Part shown: one piece after another, positions 10,401-20,420 of the stretch
Position numbering within the stretch: the stretch's first letter is position 1
Layout of the letters: each line of letters starts with the position of its first letter
NCBI GenBank assembly: GCA_013398295.1
Contig: VZSF01003321.1
Location: 7,576-71,575, forward strand
Source: Chionis minor
Taxonomy: Eukaryota; Chordata; Aves; Charadriiformes; Chionididae
Length of the DNA: 64,000 bases
Reading direction: 5' to 3'
The notes under the pieces: generated by a model
What the model was told of the DNA's origin: nothing
The model's input: the letters and a program-made list of their open reading frames with translations, nothing else
Database searches by the model: none
Program-made: the position numbers and the translations under genes

Positions 10401-10875
10401 GTGCCATGCCATGCGGAGGGTCCCACGCCCGGGGGCCAGGGCAGAGCCTGCACCAAGCTCCTCTGCACGCCACCAGCCCGTGCCTCAGTTTCCCTTCCCG
10501 GTTTGTATCCTACATGTGCTCCGAGCAGAGCCCTGCGAGGGGCCAAGCCCAGCCAGCACCTCTCCTGCCTCCACGTTTGCCAGAGCTGGTCCCCCCGGCC
10601 TGCCCCATCCCCGCGTCGGTACCAGCAGCGGTGGCAACGTGCCGCTGCAGCTGAGCCCGAGCAGGTAGAGGCGGTGGGAACAAATTAAAACCAAGACTTA
10701 GGTGACATCTCCTAAAAATAGGCTGATGAGGGTGGCAGCACGTGTCACCTCCCTGGCTGCAAAGCCCAAGGAGACGCGCGCAGGGTCCGTCCGTCCCCGA
10801 TGCCAACCCATGGCACCACGCTGTGGCACGGGCTCTGTGGGTCAGGGGGCACAGTGGGGTCTCTCCTCCCCACAC

Positions 10876-10924
10876 AACCCCAAACACGGGGGTTTAACCC
10901 CAAACACGGGGGATTTAACCCCAA
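10876..10924 (+). repeat. Two-copy 22-bp direct repeat
   Basis: CCCCAAACACGGGGG followed by TTTAA occurs twice in tandem with a one-base difference. Short local slippage product. Confidence 0.8.
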
Positions 10925-10979
10925 GTGCTGCTCCCCAGGCAGGTGTCTGGCTGAGGTCCTGCCCTATCTCTCCCACTGG

Positions 10980-11210
10980 CCACCTGGAGAATTTTTCCTG
11001 CAGATGAAAACGGTGCTTGAGATGTCAAAGGGAAAATAAAAAACCCAACAAAAAGAAGCAAACCGCGACGCTTCCCTCCAGGAACGAAGCAAGTGGCGAT
11101 GTCGAAGTGAGAGATGCGCTTGGTTACGGTGGCTCCGGCAGACTTTGTTCATTTTGACTCTTGCAATCAGGGAAAATCAAAACATTTCACAGCCACCAAA
11201 ATCCCTATGC
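10980..11210. promoter_or_regulatory. AT-richer island, candidate element
   Basis: Contains GGGAAAATAAAAAACCCAAC, GACTTTGTTCATTTTGACTC, CTTGCAATCAGG and AAATCAAAACATTTCAC. A small patch at 10680-10735 (CAAATTAAAACC, CCTAAAAATAGG) precedes it. Confidence 0.38.
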
Positions 11211-12009
11211 GGAAAGCATCAGCTCTCGCCGAGCCCCGGCTCCCTGGCACAGAGCTGGGCGGGAGGCACAGGCGGTCTCGGAATTGGTTTAAGAAGGAAT
11301 CAGCAGGAGGAGGGACCTCCCCTCTCCCCTCCATCACACCTTCCCACCATACATAAGATGCGGGATGAGTCTTTGAAAAGGGGGAAGAACCCAGCCGGCT
11401 GTGGCGTGCTGGATGTGACACTCAGAGGGATTTTGGGGTCACCTCCTGCCCCTTGCACGGTGCAAAGGCAGCCACAGGTCCCATCGACACCTGGAGCCCG
11501 GGCAAAGCACGTACCCATGTTTATGGGCCGGGAGACAAGTGGGGAGGGGCTTTTTTCTTCTAAATGATGGACCAGTTTTGAAACCTCTCCGGTGGGACAG
11601 GGGATGGAGATGTCACCTTCTCTCACTCAAGTGACAGCGGCTCACTGAGCAGAAAGCTGGGGGGCAACCGGCCACACCAGCCACCCCAACAAGCTCCCTC
11701 CATCCCATGCCAGCCCTTTCCCCTTCCCCTTTCCTCCATCCCGGTTTCCCCCATTCCCCAGGAGAACCACATCTATGCACCAGCATCCCAGAGGGAGCAA
11801 CCTGGGAGGCATCCCATGGCAAAGCCCCCCATGGAGCAGCGGAGCCGGCAGCAGCGCGGCCCCATCCCCATGGAGGTCCCCCCGTCCCCCCCGCAGCCCC
11901 CAGCACAGGGAGGGGACCACCCCATCGCTCCCCCCCAGGCATCCCCGGGCCGGCGGGCGACGAGGTCAGGATGGCACCGCTGGCCCCGGAGCTGGCTCCG
12001 AGCCGCGTG
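11211..12009. other. GC-rich non-coding filler
   Basis: Cytosine-rich sequence with runs of CCCC. No gene, repeat or motif cluster recognised. Confidence 0.55.
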
Positions 12010-12340
12010 GCGAAGCAGCGCACGCAATTAGTAAATTAATTATCGAGCGGTAACGGAGATTTCATAGCTCGGAGCTGTCACATCAACAGTGTTTTGTCAA
12101 CCGAGATGACGACTGGTAGAATTATTACTGCGGTGCTGGGGCTGAAAAAAGAGGAGAGAGAGACTTGCAGGGAGAGGGGAGGATAAAAATATAAAGGGAA
12201 GAGATAGGAAAGAACAAGATAAGTGGGTTTTGTTGCTAATGGAAGCTGGCACAGGGACAGAATCGCAACTATTATAAGACAACACACTACACTACTAGTG
12301 GCTCTGAATGATCCTCTTAATTAACAACCAGCACAAAAGG
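12010..12340. promoter_or_regulatory. AT-rich island with TAATTA core
   Basis: Opens with CGCAATTAGTAAATTAATTA (TAATTA at 12037-12042), then TGTCACATCAACAGTG, GTAGAATTATTACTGC, a purine-rich stretch (12145-12215) and TCTTAATTAACAACC at 12315. Stop-rich on the + strand. Strong candidate element. Confidence 0.45.
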
Positions 12341-12779
12341 AGCCCCTGCCCACCTCCAAAAACCAGCGTCGCTGCTGGAGGAGCACGCACAGCTCCACGG
12401 GAAACACCACACACATCCAAGCCGGGGCCAGCGACATCCCAAAACGCGTGGCCGTGAGCCGATGGGGCTGCTGGGAGCGGAGGGGATGCTCAGAGCCGAG
12501 GGTGCTCCGGATCCCTGCACAGAGCAGCCCCAGGCACTGATAACAACTCCTTGGCTTCGCCTTCCCGTGCTCTGACCACTTGCCTTTTGCGCCCTGGTGG
12601 TGGCCAGCACCGTCCACAGCACGCCGAGCTGCAGGGACAGACCTGATGGGGACAGGGGCTAAGGTGTTCCCAGGTCCCTGTCCCCTCCTGCCACCCCAGC
12701 CAGGGAAGAAGGACACAGCGTGGCATGGCCTGGGGCCGGCACCGATGGGCAATTCTCCCGGAGCTTCCGGAGCCGGTGA
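12341..12779. other. GC-rich non-coding filler
   Basis: Nothing recognised beyond ordinary sequence. Confidence 0.5.
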
Positions 12780-12980
12780 CTGCAGAGCAATAACGCCGGG
12801 ACACGATTTCCCTTCCCCACCCCGCCCCGTTTCCTCTTCGTTTTCCAGGGCCAGATTTAAGCTGCGTATCCAATAATATATAAAAATAACACCCCACCCT
12901 CCCACTTGGGAAATTGATTCCTTCGCTTCCCACCCGGCTCGGGCTTTAAATATCCCCATTTAAATGCAGATTGTGCTGCC
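12780..12980. promoter_or_regulatory. AT-rich island, candidate element
   Basis: Contains GAGCAATAACGCC, CCAATAATATATAAAAATAAC, GGGAAATTGATTCC, TTTAAATATCCCC and ATTTAAATGCAG. AT-rich words are interleaved with GC-rich spacers. Confidence 0.38.
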
Positions 12981-13794
12981 TCCCTGCCACCGCCTGGTAC
13001 GGAGCCGGAGCTGGTGGGTGCATGGCCACGCTGGGACCTTGACCCGCTGCTCCGCTCAAGCCCGAGGGAGGGAGATGGGAACGGGAGCCGACGCCTCTGA
13101 TAAGGCGCCCGTGATGCCCTGATGCTCCTTCCTGAAGCGGGCACCGGCTGCCCCGGCGCACCGGGATGGCACCGCCATCGAAGACCACCCTGCCCACGTC
13201 TCGCCGCGGGAAGCCAGGCAGAGAGTGAACGGAGTGGCAGGTCTCATCCTGCATCGACCCCCCTAATCCAGCGCTGGAGCCATCCAGCCCCACGGATGCT
13301 GCACCCCGGGAAGGACGCATCCGCTCCCCCATCCCCACGCACCGGGAGCAGCAGATGCCAGGGGGGCGGGAGGGGGGGGATTAGGAGACGTGGGCAGCAT
13401 GGCTGCGCCCTAGTTTTTCAGGGCAAAATCTGGAGGGGGAAGCGGAGCTGTTGTGTGAGCAAATACAGCATCTGTGCCGACTGGCGGAGCTCACACCCAC
13501 GGCCCCCAGCCTCCCGTCTCGGAGCCAGCCGTCCCCAGCCCTCCCCGCACGCCGGCACCTGCCTCAGCGGGGAGAAACCAGACCGGGGGAAGAGGGAGGA
13601 TGCAGCACGGGGTGGGGGAGATGGTGCGGGATGGGAGACTGCGGCTGTGGGCAGGGATTTAAGGGTCCCCCAGGTCTCCCAGCCGCCTCGCAGGGAGATG
13701 GGTGCAGGGACGGGGCGACGCAGACCTGGGCGTCACGCGGAGCAGGGAGCCGCAGCACTGGAGCAGGGATCGGAGGCGTTGGCACCGGCAGCGA
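12981..13794. other. GC-rich non-coding filler
   Basis: CpG-bearing sequence with no recognised gene. A short AT-richer patch near 13400-13470 includes GAGCAAATACAGC. Confidence 0.5.
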
Positions 13795-13965
13795 CCGTGT
13801 ATTGTAACTTCTGATGGGAGGGAAAAACAACGATGGATTTGAAGAAGACACCACAGGGCTCCCACAAGGACCTTTGCCAGCTTCTCAAAGTGCTTAATTC
13901 CTTCCCCTCGGCAGCCGCAGGAGCAGCCGTGATTCATGGCAGCGCTCCCGAAATATCCCCCCTCG
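13795..13965. promoter_or_regulatory. Weak AT-richer island
   Basis: Contains GTATTGTAACTTCTG, AAAACAACGATGG, AAAGTGCTTAATTCC and CGTGATTCATGG. Moderate AT enrichment only. Confidence 0.3.
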
Positions 13966-14174
13966 CTGCATGAAGAGGAATTGACTCCAGGCTGCGAAGC
14001 TCTGCCTCCACGAGAGGTCCAACCCCGTGCCGCAGGGCTGAGCCTGGTCCCTGCCACCTCCTCCCAGGAAGATGCTGACTGCAAAGCATCCCTCGCTGGG
14101 GTGGGGACCAGCCAGCAGCGACGCCGTGTCCCCCCCGGGGCGGCCGAGGGGAGCTCACACGCTGCCGCCTGACG

Positions 14175-14810
14175 CTAGCGATGGCACTCACTGATTTTGG
14201 GTGGAAAACCAGTATTTTTAGGAGCTTCTGGGAAGAGGGTCATCAGCGCCGAGGGGAGCTCACAAACCCAGGGAGCGCAGTTTCTCACCCCCCGGAGCAT
14301 GTCTGTGTCCTGGTGCTCCTTGATCCAAAATCACCTCCTCGGGCTGAGATTGGAAGAAAAGCATCGTTCTTGCTGAAATTTAGGAGGCAACAGGGCGAGC
14401 ACAGATAGCATTTACATATTCAAGCGCCTTAATTCTATTTTAGCACCTCTTTGGCTATTTTTGTCACAGCAGAAACACAACAGGAGGACAAGGCCAGGGA
14501 AAGGGCAAGGAAAGAGCTCGAAATGTGGGGCAGAGGCAGAAAAAATAAATCCCAGCCCGGGCACAGGAGTAGCTGAGCCCTCTCCCACTCATCACACCCA
14601 GTGTCCCAAGCCTCTGGCTGTGCCCTTGTTCCCCCGCCATGGCCGGGAGCCGCCACTGCTGCTAATGAGATTAAACTGGGCGTGAAAGGCGTTTTTTGCT
14701 CTGTACACAGGGGATTTAACCCAGGGGGTTTGAAACGGGGGGGAAATTCACCCAAATGGGTGTAATTCGGACATCTGCTCATCCCGCTGGTGTAAACTGG
14801 CGCTTTCCAT
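14175..14810. promoter_or_regulatory. Series of AT-richer patches
   Basis: Three patches. 14180-14240 includes ACTGATTTTGGG and CAGTATTTTTAGG. 14345-14480 includes GCATTTACATATTCAAG, CTTAATTCTATTTTAGC and GGCTATTTTTGTCAC. 14650-14780 includes GCTAATGAGATTAAACTGG and two GGGATTTAACCC-like words. The middle patch is the best candidate element. Confidence 0.35.
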
Positions 14811-15039
14811 GCCAGGGTTCGGATCTGCACCCAAACCTCGTGTCTGGGGAGGAGGCTGGGAGGGGAAGATGTGGGTGGGTGTTCTCCACGCCGCGACCAC
14901 GCTCCAGCACCGGGGACTGCACGGAGCCCACGTCCATGGATAGGAGCCCCCATCCCTGCATAGGAGCCCCCCCGGGGGTCTGCCTGCCCCCACCCCAGTG
15001 CTGTTACCTGCTGGTGGAGGGGGGGATCTTGACTCCCTG

Positions 15040-15175
15040 AAGAGCCCTACGGCAAATGGCTTAATGCTGGCAGCCAGGCAGGCAGCCCGCCGATAATTAA
15101 CTAATTGATACTCCGCTGCGCCGCAGGCCTGCTTTGCTCCTCACCCCGTAAATAATCACGACCCGTCGAGGAACT
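15040..15175. promoter_or_regulatory. Homeodomain-site cluster in AT-rich island
   Basis: GATAATTAACTAATTGATAC at 15092-15111 packs three overlapping ATTA/TAAT cores in 20 bp, including a TAAT-spaced-TAAT arrangement. GTAAATAATCACG follows at about 15148. The flanks are GC-rich and contain a GGCAGGCA duplication. Confidence 0.45.
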
Positions 15176-15904
15176 TGGGGGGGGAGGGGGGGGACACAAG
15201 GGACATGAATGCCACCAGCCAGCCCTGTCTGTGTGCAGCCATGGGGAGCAGAGGAAGCCAGAGCCACAAGGATGGGATGGTCCCCACCATCCCTGGAGCA
15301 GAAGTGCTCTCCCTCACCGGCTGGCTGGGAAATGCAGCGCGTCCCACGGATCCAGGAATGGAGGGGGGGAGTATTTCAGGATGATGGCAGCCCCCTACAG
15401 CCGGAGGGGACCAGCCAGGGCTGACTCAGCAGCATCCTTCCCTGTTGCCAGGACAACCGGGTGTGATGGAGCCATCTCCATCAGGGCGATCGAGGGCGCA
15501 GGGAGACATTGGGCTGGGGGCATACAATCAGCCAGCAGGTTTGGGGCGCTGGGGAAGCCCCCCCAAGGCTGGGGTCCATGTGAGCCCCTCAAAGAACCCC
15601 CCCAGGAGCTGCCTGCACCATGCCAAGTGCAGCCCAGCAGGTCCCACATGGACAGGGACATGGACCCATGGCACAGAGCACCGCGGGGACAATGGGAAAG
15701 TGGGATGGAGCAAGGAGCCCTTGGGGACCAACCCCAAATCCCCAGGGATGAGACAAGGCACCACCCTAGGGCCAGTGCCCAGCTACCCCATTCCCATGGC
15801 ACGGTCATCCATGGGGCAGAGGCCAGGGGACAACAGGGGGACGGCGCAGTCCTTTGTGCCCCCCACAGCATCCCACTGCCCTGGGGAAAGAGGGGCTGGG
15901 AACG
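15176..15904. other. GC-rich non-coding filler
   Basis: Includes a G-run near 15177-15195. No gene or motif cluster recognised. Confidence 0.5.
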
Positions 15905-16012
15905 CCCGAGGCTCCGGAGCAGCAATAAAGGTGCAGTTTGGTTTCTTTGCTTTTGGTACCATGGCAACCTTTCCCACTTGGCTTAATTACAGAGCCGGTT
16001 GCTGCCTCCATG
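15905..16012. promoter_or_regulatory. Island with an RFX X-box-like site
   Basis: GGTACCATGGCAAC at 15955-15968 reads GTTGCCATGGTACC on the - strand. It has one perfect RFX half-site (GTTGCC) and a second with one mismatch to the consensus GTTGCCATGGNAAC. It sits in an AT-richer patch with GCAATAAAGG and GGCTTAATTACAGAGCC. RFX factors control cilia and neural genes. Binding is inference. Confidence 0.42.
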
Positions 16013-16015
16013 GTG

Positions 16016-16025
16016 GGGGGGGGGG
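16016..16025 (+). repeat. G-run of ten
   Basis: Homopolymer immediately downstream of the X-box island. Relevant mainly as a sequencing-error risk. Confidence 0.85.
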
Positions 16026-16599
16026 TCTGTTTGTTTGCTGCTCCCCGGAGCTGGGGCTGCAGGATGGGAGCTGGGGGGAACCCACAGGCTCCCACCAGAA
16101 CCAAACAGTCCTTTCCCGGCCCCAAAGGAGCATCCTCATGGAGCAGCTCTGGTACAAGGCTGAGCTGACGCCCCGCTGGCATCCCTCCATCCACGCTGGG
16201 GGGACTGGATCCACCCGGATGCCAGTGCAAACCCAGCACAGCCTGTTCCCGGGAGGGGAAAAGACCTTTTCTCCTCCTCCACCAGTGCCCCCAGTCCTTG
16301 GCACAGCTCACCCCTACCCTCGCTGCTCCTCAAACCCCACCACACACGCTGGGGTGGCCCGGCACAACCCTCCATCCCAACGGGGGTGCAGAGCGAGACC
16401 AGACTCAAGCCCGCTGCACCGGCACGCAGGCGACAGGACGGCACACGCCTTCCCATGCGCCTCCCCAAAACACCCCAGGCTCCACTCGGGGCCATCGTGT
16501 TGCTCCAGCGAGAAAACCGGCTTTGGGCTGGCTTCTCCATGGGTGGATGTGGGATGTCCATCGTGCTGGGCAGCCGGTCGGCAACAGGAGCGACGGCGG
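16026..16599. other. GC-rich non-coding filler
   Basis: Cytosine-rich, no recognised content. Confidence 0.5.
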
Positions 16600-17370
16600 G
16601 GCAAAATATTTGAAAGCCGTCGGCGCCAAGGCGAGAAAATCCAGAGCACTGGAGTATCGAGCTGAAACGAGCATCAACAAGACATCTCCAGCTCCGCCAG
16701 CACCAAGCAGAAAAGTCCCCTCACGGGGACAGGCGAGCAGCCGTGGGGTCCCGGCGGCAAAGTTGCTGCCCAAGGCTCTTCATTACCAATTACAAACAAT
16801 TATCCTCCCATGGCGGCTGACCCCAGCCCCGTGTCCGGGTGCCAGCTGGCCAGACGGAGCCCAGCCACGGCCGGCTGGTGGGGATTTAATAACCTTATTG
16901 ATCTGCCAGACAGCCCGACACGCTGCGCCCGCCAAGCCGGAGACGGTGGGGAGCATTGGGCTGAGTCCAGCCCCTCGCCGGGGGGAGATTTGGGAGCCCA
17001 CGGGGACAGCCAGGACCAGGGAGGAGGTGGTGGTGGGAGGGAGAGCATCTCCGGAGGAATGTAATTTAATGCAATTAAAAAAAGAGAGAAAAGGAGGTGT
17101 AAAGGAGCCCTTCTGAAGCAGGGGATACCGTGAGAAAAAAAGGTAAAAAAAAAAAAAATAAACCCAACCCAACCCAGCAGCAGCAAGTGCTGGGCTTCAA
17201 AGGTCACCTCTGGGCATGAATTTTAATTTCACACAGGAGTTTTGTTCATTTGTTAATTATTTTCAGATGAAAAGGGAGATATTCCTGCAGCGGGTGAGGA
17301 AAGGGCTACAGCAACATTTGAATTTCAAAGGCGAGCTGTTTGCAAGGAAAACAGAAGGGGAGAGGGGAGG
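16600..17370. promoter_or_regulatory. Chain of AT-richer islands with an A-run
   Basis: Sub-islands are 16600-16680 (GGCAAAATATTTGAAAGCCG), 16775-16810 (ATTACCAATTACAAACAATT), 16880-16910 (GGATTTAATAACCTTATTG), 17055-17180 (GTAATTTAATGCAATT, then two A-runs) and 17205-17370 (GAATTTTAATTTCAC, TTTGTTAATTATTTTCAG). The last ends in a TTTTCAG acceptor-like word followed by a short open stretch and GTGAGG. No family resemblance supports an exon. Confidence 0.38.
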
Positions 17371-17799
17371 AAGAATTTTAGGGGGAGGAGGGGGCTGGCG
17401 AGGGTCTCCCACTGGCCCTGGCCTTGCTGGGGACACGCCGAGGGCAGGGGGGCTCCGCAATAAAACCTCGGGTACCACCAGCAGCCCTGGCATTGCGTGA
17501 ACTGGTCCCTCTCTCCTGTCCCCCCATCATGTGCCCCCGCTCCCCTCCCGAGGAACAGGGACACCAGGGATGAGTCCTGACCCCGGGATGAGGCACAGCC
17601 TGGGGGGGAGACGGGGCTTGGGGTCTCAGGGATGCTCCCGAAACCAGCTCCAAAGGGGGAATGGCCTCTGCCCCTCTGCAGGCGTGCAAAGGGTCTCCCC
17701 TCTACCCCCAGGGTCAGGAGAGCGAAAGCAATCGGAAAGCCAGAGCCAGACAGGAGAGGACACGGATTGGGGAGGAAGCCGGAGAGCGCTTTCCTCCTC
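17371..17799. other. GC-rich non-coding filler
   Basis: No recognised content. Confidence 0.5.
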
Positions 17800-18360
17800 C
17801 TTTTCAGTTTTAAGGCAGCAATTTGCTTTTTTATGGGGTCTGAAGCCCGGGAAGGATCCGAGCGCGTTGCACATAAAACACAACCAGGCGAGTCAAGCCC
17901 CCAGGGGCCGGGCAGCGCAGCCATGCGGCACCTTATCCCGGTGTTACAGCCGGCTCCCCTGGCACCCAGCACCCCCAGCACTCCCACACCCGGCCCGAAA
18001 AGCAGCTGCTGGGATGGAGCATGGCACAGAGCATCCCTGGGAACATGCCTGGATGGGAGGGGAAGTGATCCACGGGCCCCGGGCACCTCCACACTGCCTG
18101 GATAAACCCACCCTGGACTGTCTGCCATTTCTTTTTCTCGGCAGCAGTTTTTCTTTTACAGCAGAGCCATAAACCCCCGGAAAATGAGCCCCCAGAAAGG
18201 CTCCTGCCCACAGCGGGGAGCAGCCCTGCCTCCATGGGATGTAAATATTGACGGCACCGAAGTTACTCTTTGCGTGAAAGAAACAGTTCTTTTTCCACCG
18301 ACGAAAGGAAATGTCTCCCCTCTCCAGATAAATGCATTTATCCTAAAACAAAGGGGGCAT
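17800..18360. promoter_or_regulatory. Scattered AT-richer patches
   Basis: 17805-17885 has GGCAGCAATTTGC and a TTTTTTATGGGG word. 18120-18180 is T-rich. 18235-18350 has GTAAATATTGACGG, GAAACAGTTC and GATAAATGCATTTATCC, a perfect 16-bp palindrome GATAAATGCATTTATC near 18327-18342. The palindrome patch is the most notable. Confidence 0.35.
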
Positions 18361-18514
18361 CCCAGGGGCCAGAGAAACCCTGCATTGCTGCCTCCTGGCT
18401 CCAGAGAAATCCTCCATTGGACCCCCAAAACCTCCCCAGGGTGGGCTGGTGCTCTGCTGCCCTGTGCCTCAGTTTCCCCACCCGTCGGCCGGGGCGCTCT
18501 GCAGGCAGCCTGCG

Positions 18515-18760
18515 CACGAGGCGCTGGGAACGATCATTATTCGGGAAGAGGAAGATTAGGCCAAGGATTTATCATGATTTCTTGACTACTCTTGATCTCC
18601 CGTTGAAGCTACCGGGGGGGATTTCGCTCTCAGCTGCTCTGCAGCCGCTCTGCCCTGCCAAAGCCAGGGAAAAGTCCAATTTCAGCAGCTCTGAGTCCAT
18701 TTTGATCTCCTAAACCCAAATGCATTTATGCCTAATGCAGAATTAAACCACGGCAGCCGC
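18515..18760. promoter_or_regulatory. Weak AT-richer islands
   Basis: Contains CGATCATTATTCGGG, GATTTATCATGATTTCTTG and, near 18720-18750, AATGCATTTATGCC and GCAGAATTAAACC. Moderate evidence only. Confidence 0.3.
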
Positions 18761-19079
18761 GGCGGAGGGGAGCGCGGGCGCAGGGTCTGGGGGCAAAGCA
18801 GCCCTCCCTGCTGCCGGGGTCCTGCAGCCCAGGCAGGGGATGCTCACCCAGCCCCGCGCGCTCCCCTCTCCCGGCATCACCTTCCCATCTCCAGCGCTGC
18901 CAGCAGGACATAAAGGCAGCAAAGGGATGCAGTGACCCCAGCCCCAGGCTTGCCCTGGCCCAGGAGGCAAAGGGCAGAGCCCAGGACACCGTGACGCCGT
19001 CCTCACCCCTAGGTTATCCCTGCAGGATGGGGACATCCAGCCTCCCCAGGGGCTCCCCAGCCTGCCCATCCCAGGGGAG
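18761..19079. other. GC-rich non-coding filler
   Basis: Nothing recognised. Confidence 0.5.
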
Positions 19080-19205
19080 TCATACCCCACTGCGTAAATC
19101 ATTTGTGTTACTGCTGCCCCTTGGGCTCTGGCTAATGAGGCAGCAATAAAAAAAAAAAATAAAATAAATCAAGGTCCAGGTTATTAATGAAGCAAAGCAG
19201 CTCCG
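19080..19205. promoter_or_regulatory. AT-rich island with A-run
   Basis: Contains GTAAATCATTTGTG, GCTAATGAGGCAGC and an A-run with AATAAA words at about 19146-19168, then GGTTATTAATGAAGC. Could be a small element. The AATAAA words alone do not make a polyadenylation site without a gene. Confidence 0.33.
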
Positions 19206-19424
19206 CGAGGCTGCGTTCCTCTCCCGGCAGCGCGGTGAGTCAATACGGATGAGCAAAGCCGGCACAGTTTGAACATCACCGCCTGCACCGGCAGCGCCAG
19301 GGCTGGCTCCGAGATGGACCGGCTGCAGCGAGAGCCACCATCCCCTGCCACTGTCCCCTGCCACTGTCCCCGGCTGCGAGACACCTGCTTCTGCCACCAT
19401 TCATCAGCGCTCCTCCGGAGCCGC

Positions 19425-19800
19425 AGCACTCTCACGATGTGCTGAAACGCTCAGTATTTTATGTGTCTACAAGAAAATACCAAGTGGAGTTTGCAAAGAT
19501 TAGGCACATTTAAATGCAAATTGTGTTATTTCTGTCTTGAAAAGTGTCATTAATACATTTTCTGCAATTTGGAGAAATCAGTGGCAATTATTTTTTTCGA
19601 AACGAACCATTAGCCAACTTTCATTTGAAGGGGGAAAAATATCAAGAAAATCATTATATGACTGACACATTTCCTCCCAGGTCTTAGAGCTGCCGAGTTG
19701 CTTTCTCATACCAAGAATAATTACTAAAGAAAGGAGCTAAAAAGTACTTCCAGGAGAGGGATGTATACAAAGCCAAGTGTCTTCTCTTTCGCCATTTACC
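19425..19800. promoter_or_regulatory. Strong 375-bp AT-rich island with exact POU octamer
   Basis: One of the most AT-rich non-repetitive blocks in the window. It contains ATTTAAATGCAAATTG (octamer ATGCAAAT at 19514-19521), GTGTCATTAATAC, GGCAATTATTTTTTTCG, CCATTAGCCAAC, AAAATCATTATATGAC and AGAATAATTACTAAAG. It is stop-rich in all frames and sharply bounded. Strong candidate for a deeply conserved enhancer, pending alignment. Confidence 0.5.
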
Positions 19801-20139
19801 CAAGGGTTGAACAACAACGCGGCCTCCAGACCCACCCTGGCCCTCGTGCCCACCAGTCCCTGCTTGGGCATCACCAGAGCCCACCAGCATCGGAGCTGCT
19901 TCCAACACCATGGCTCCAAAAAAAAACCCCTCGCAGACCTTCACCAGCATTTTTGTGGTGCTCGTGCCCCCGTGCTGACCACAGCAGCGGTTTTCCACTT
20001 TGCAAAGCGACGTAAAAGGTTTTCCTGGAGGGCTGTAAAACACTGAAACCCAGGAGGCTGCCGGGAGGGGGTTCTCGGCACGGCTAAGGCGCCTGCTCTG
20101 CCACCACGCCGACGCGTGTTCCCCCACGGTACCGGTACG

Positions 20140-20420
20140 TGGATATTGCCTGTCTGTGAAATCTGCACACACCGGTTTGAGTTTGGCTGTTCGGTGCGAT
20201 CTCCCGGCTGCTTCGCTGCTAAATGAAAGAAAAAGGAGGAAAAAGAAAAGGCGATCTGTAGCGAGATTAAAAGAGAACAGGAGAAGAAAAAAAAAAAAAG
20301 AAAAAAAAAGAGGAAAAAAAAAGCACCTGCTCTTATTTGATTCCTCAGGGCGAGAGTGAAGAGCAAATTTACATAACGCTGCAAGTGCTCATTAACTGAT
20401 GTTAAATGACAGGCACCCGC
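20140..20420. promoter_or_regulatory. Island with a long purine tract
   Basis: The 45 bases 20279-20323 are uninterrupted purines, mainly A-runs with single Gs, preceded by A/G-rich sequence from 20221. Downstream, 20360-20415 reads GCAAATTTACATAACGC and CATTAACTGATGTTAAATGA. The purine tract could form a triplex or exclude nucleosomes (inference). The basic-looking peptide it encodes is a composition effect. Confidence 0.45.

Noticed and set aside
9640..10668. 342-codon + frame
   Set aside because: Pro/Ala/Ser-rich with no domain, and it crosses two AT-rich islands. Typical noise of GC-rich DNA.
17255..17310. TTATTTTCAG acceptor and GTGAGG donor bounding a very short exon
   Set aside because: The implied exon is about 25 bp and encodes nothing recognisable. 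Chance splice words in an AT-rich island.
20156..20359. Lys/Arg-rich basic peptide frame
   Set aside because: Translation of a simple purine tract.
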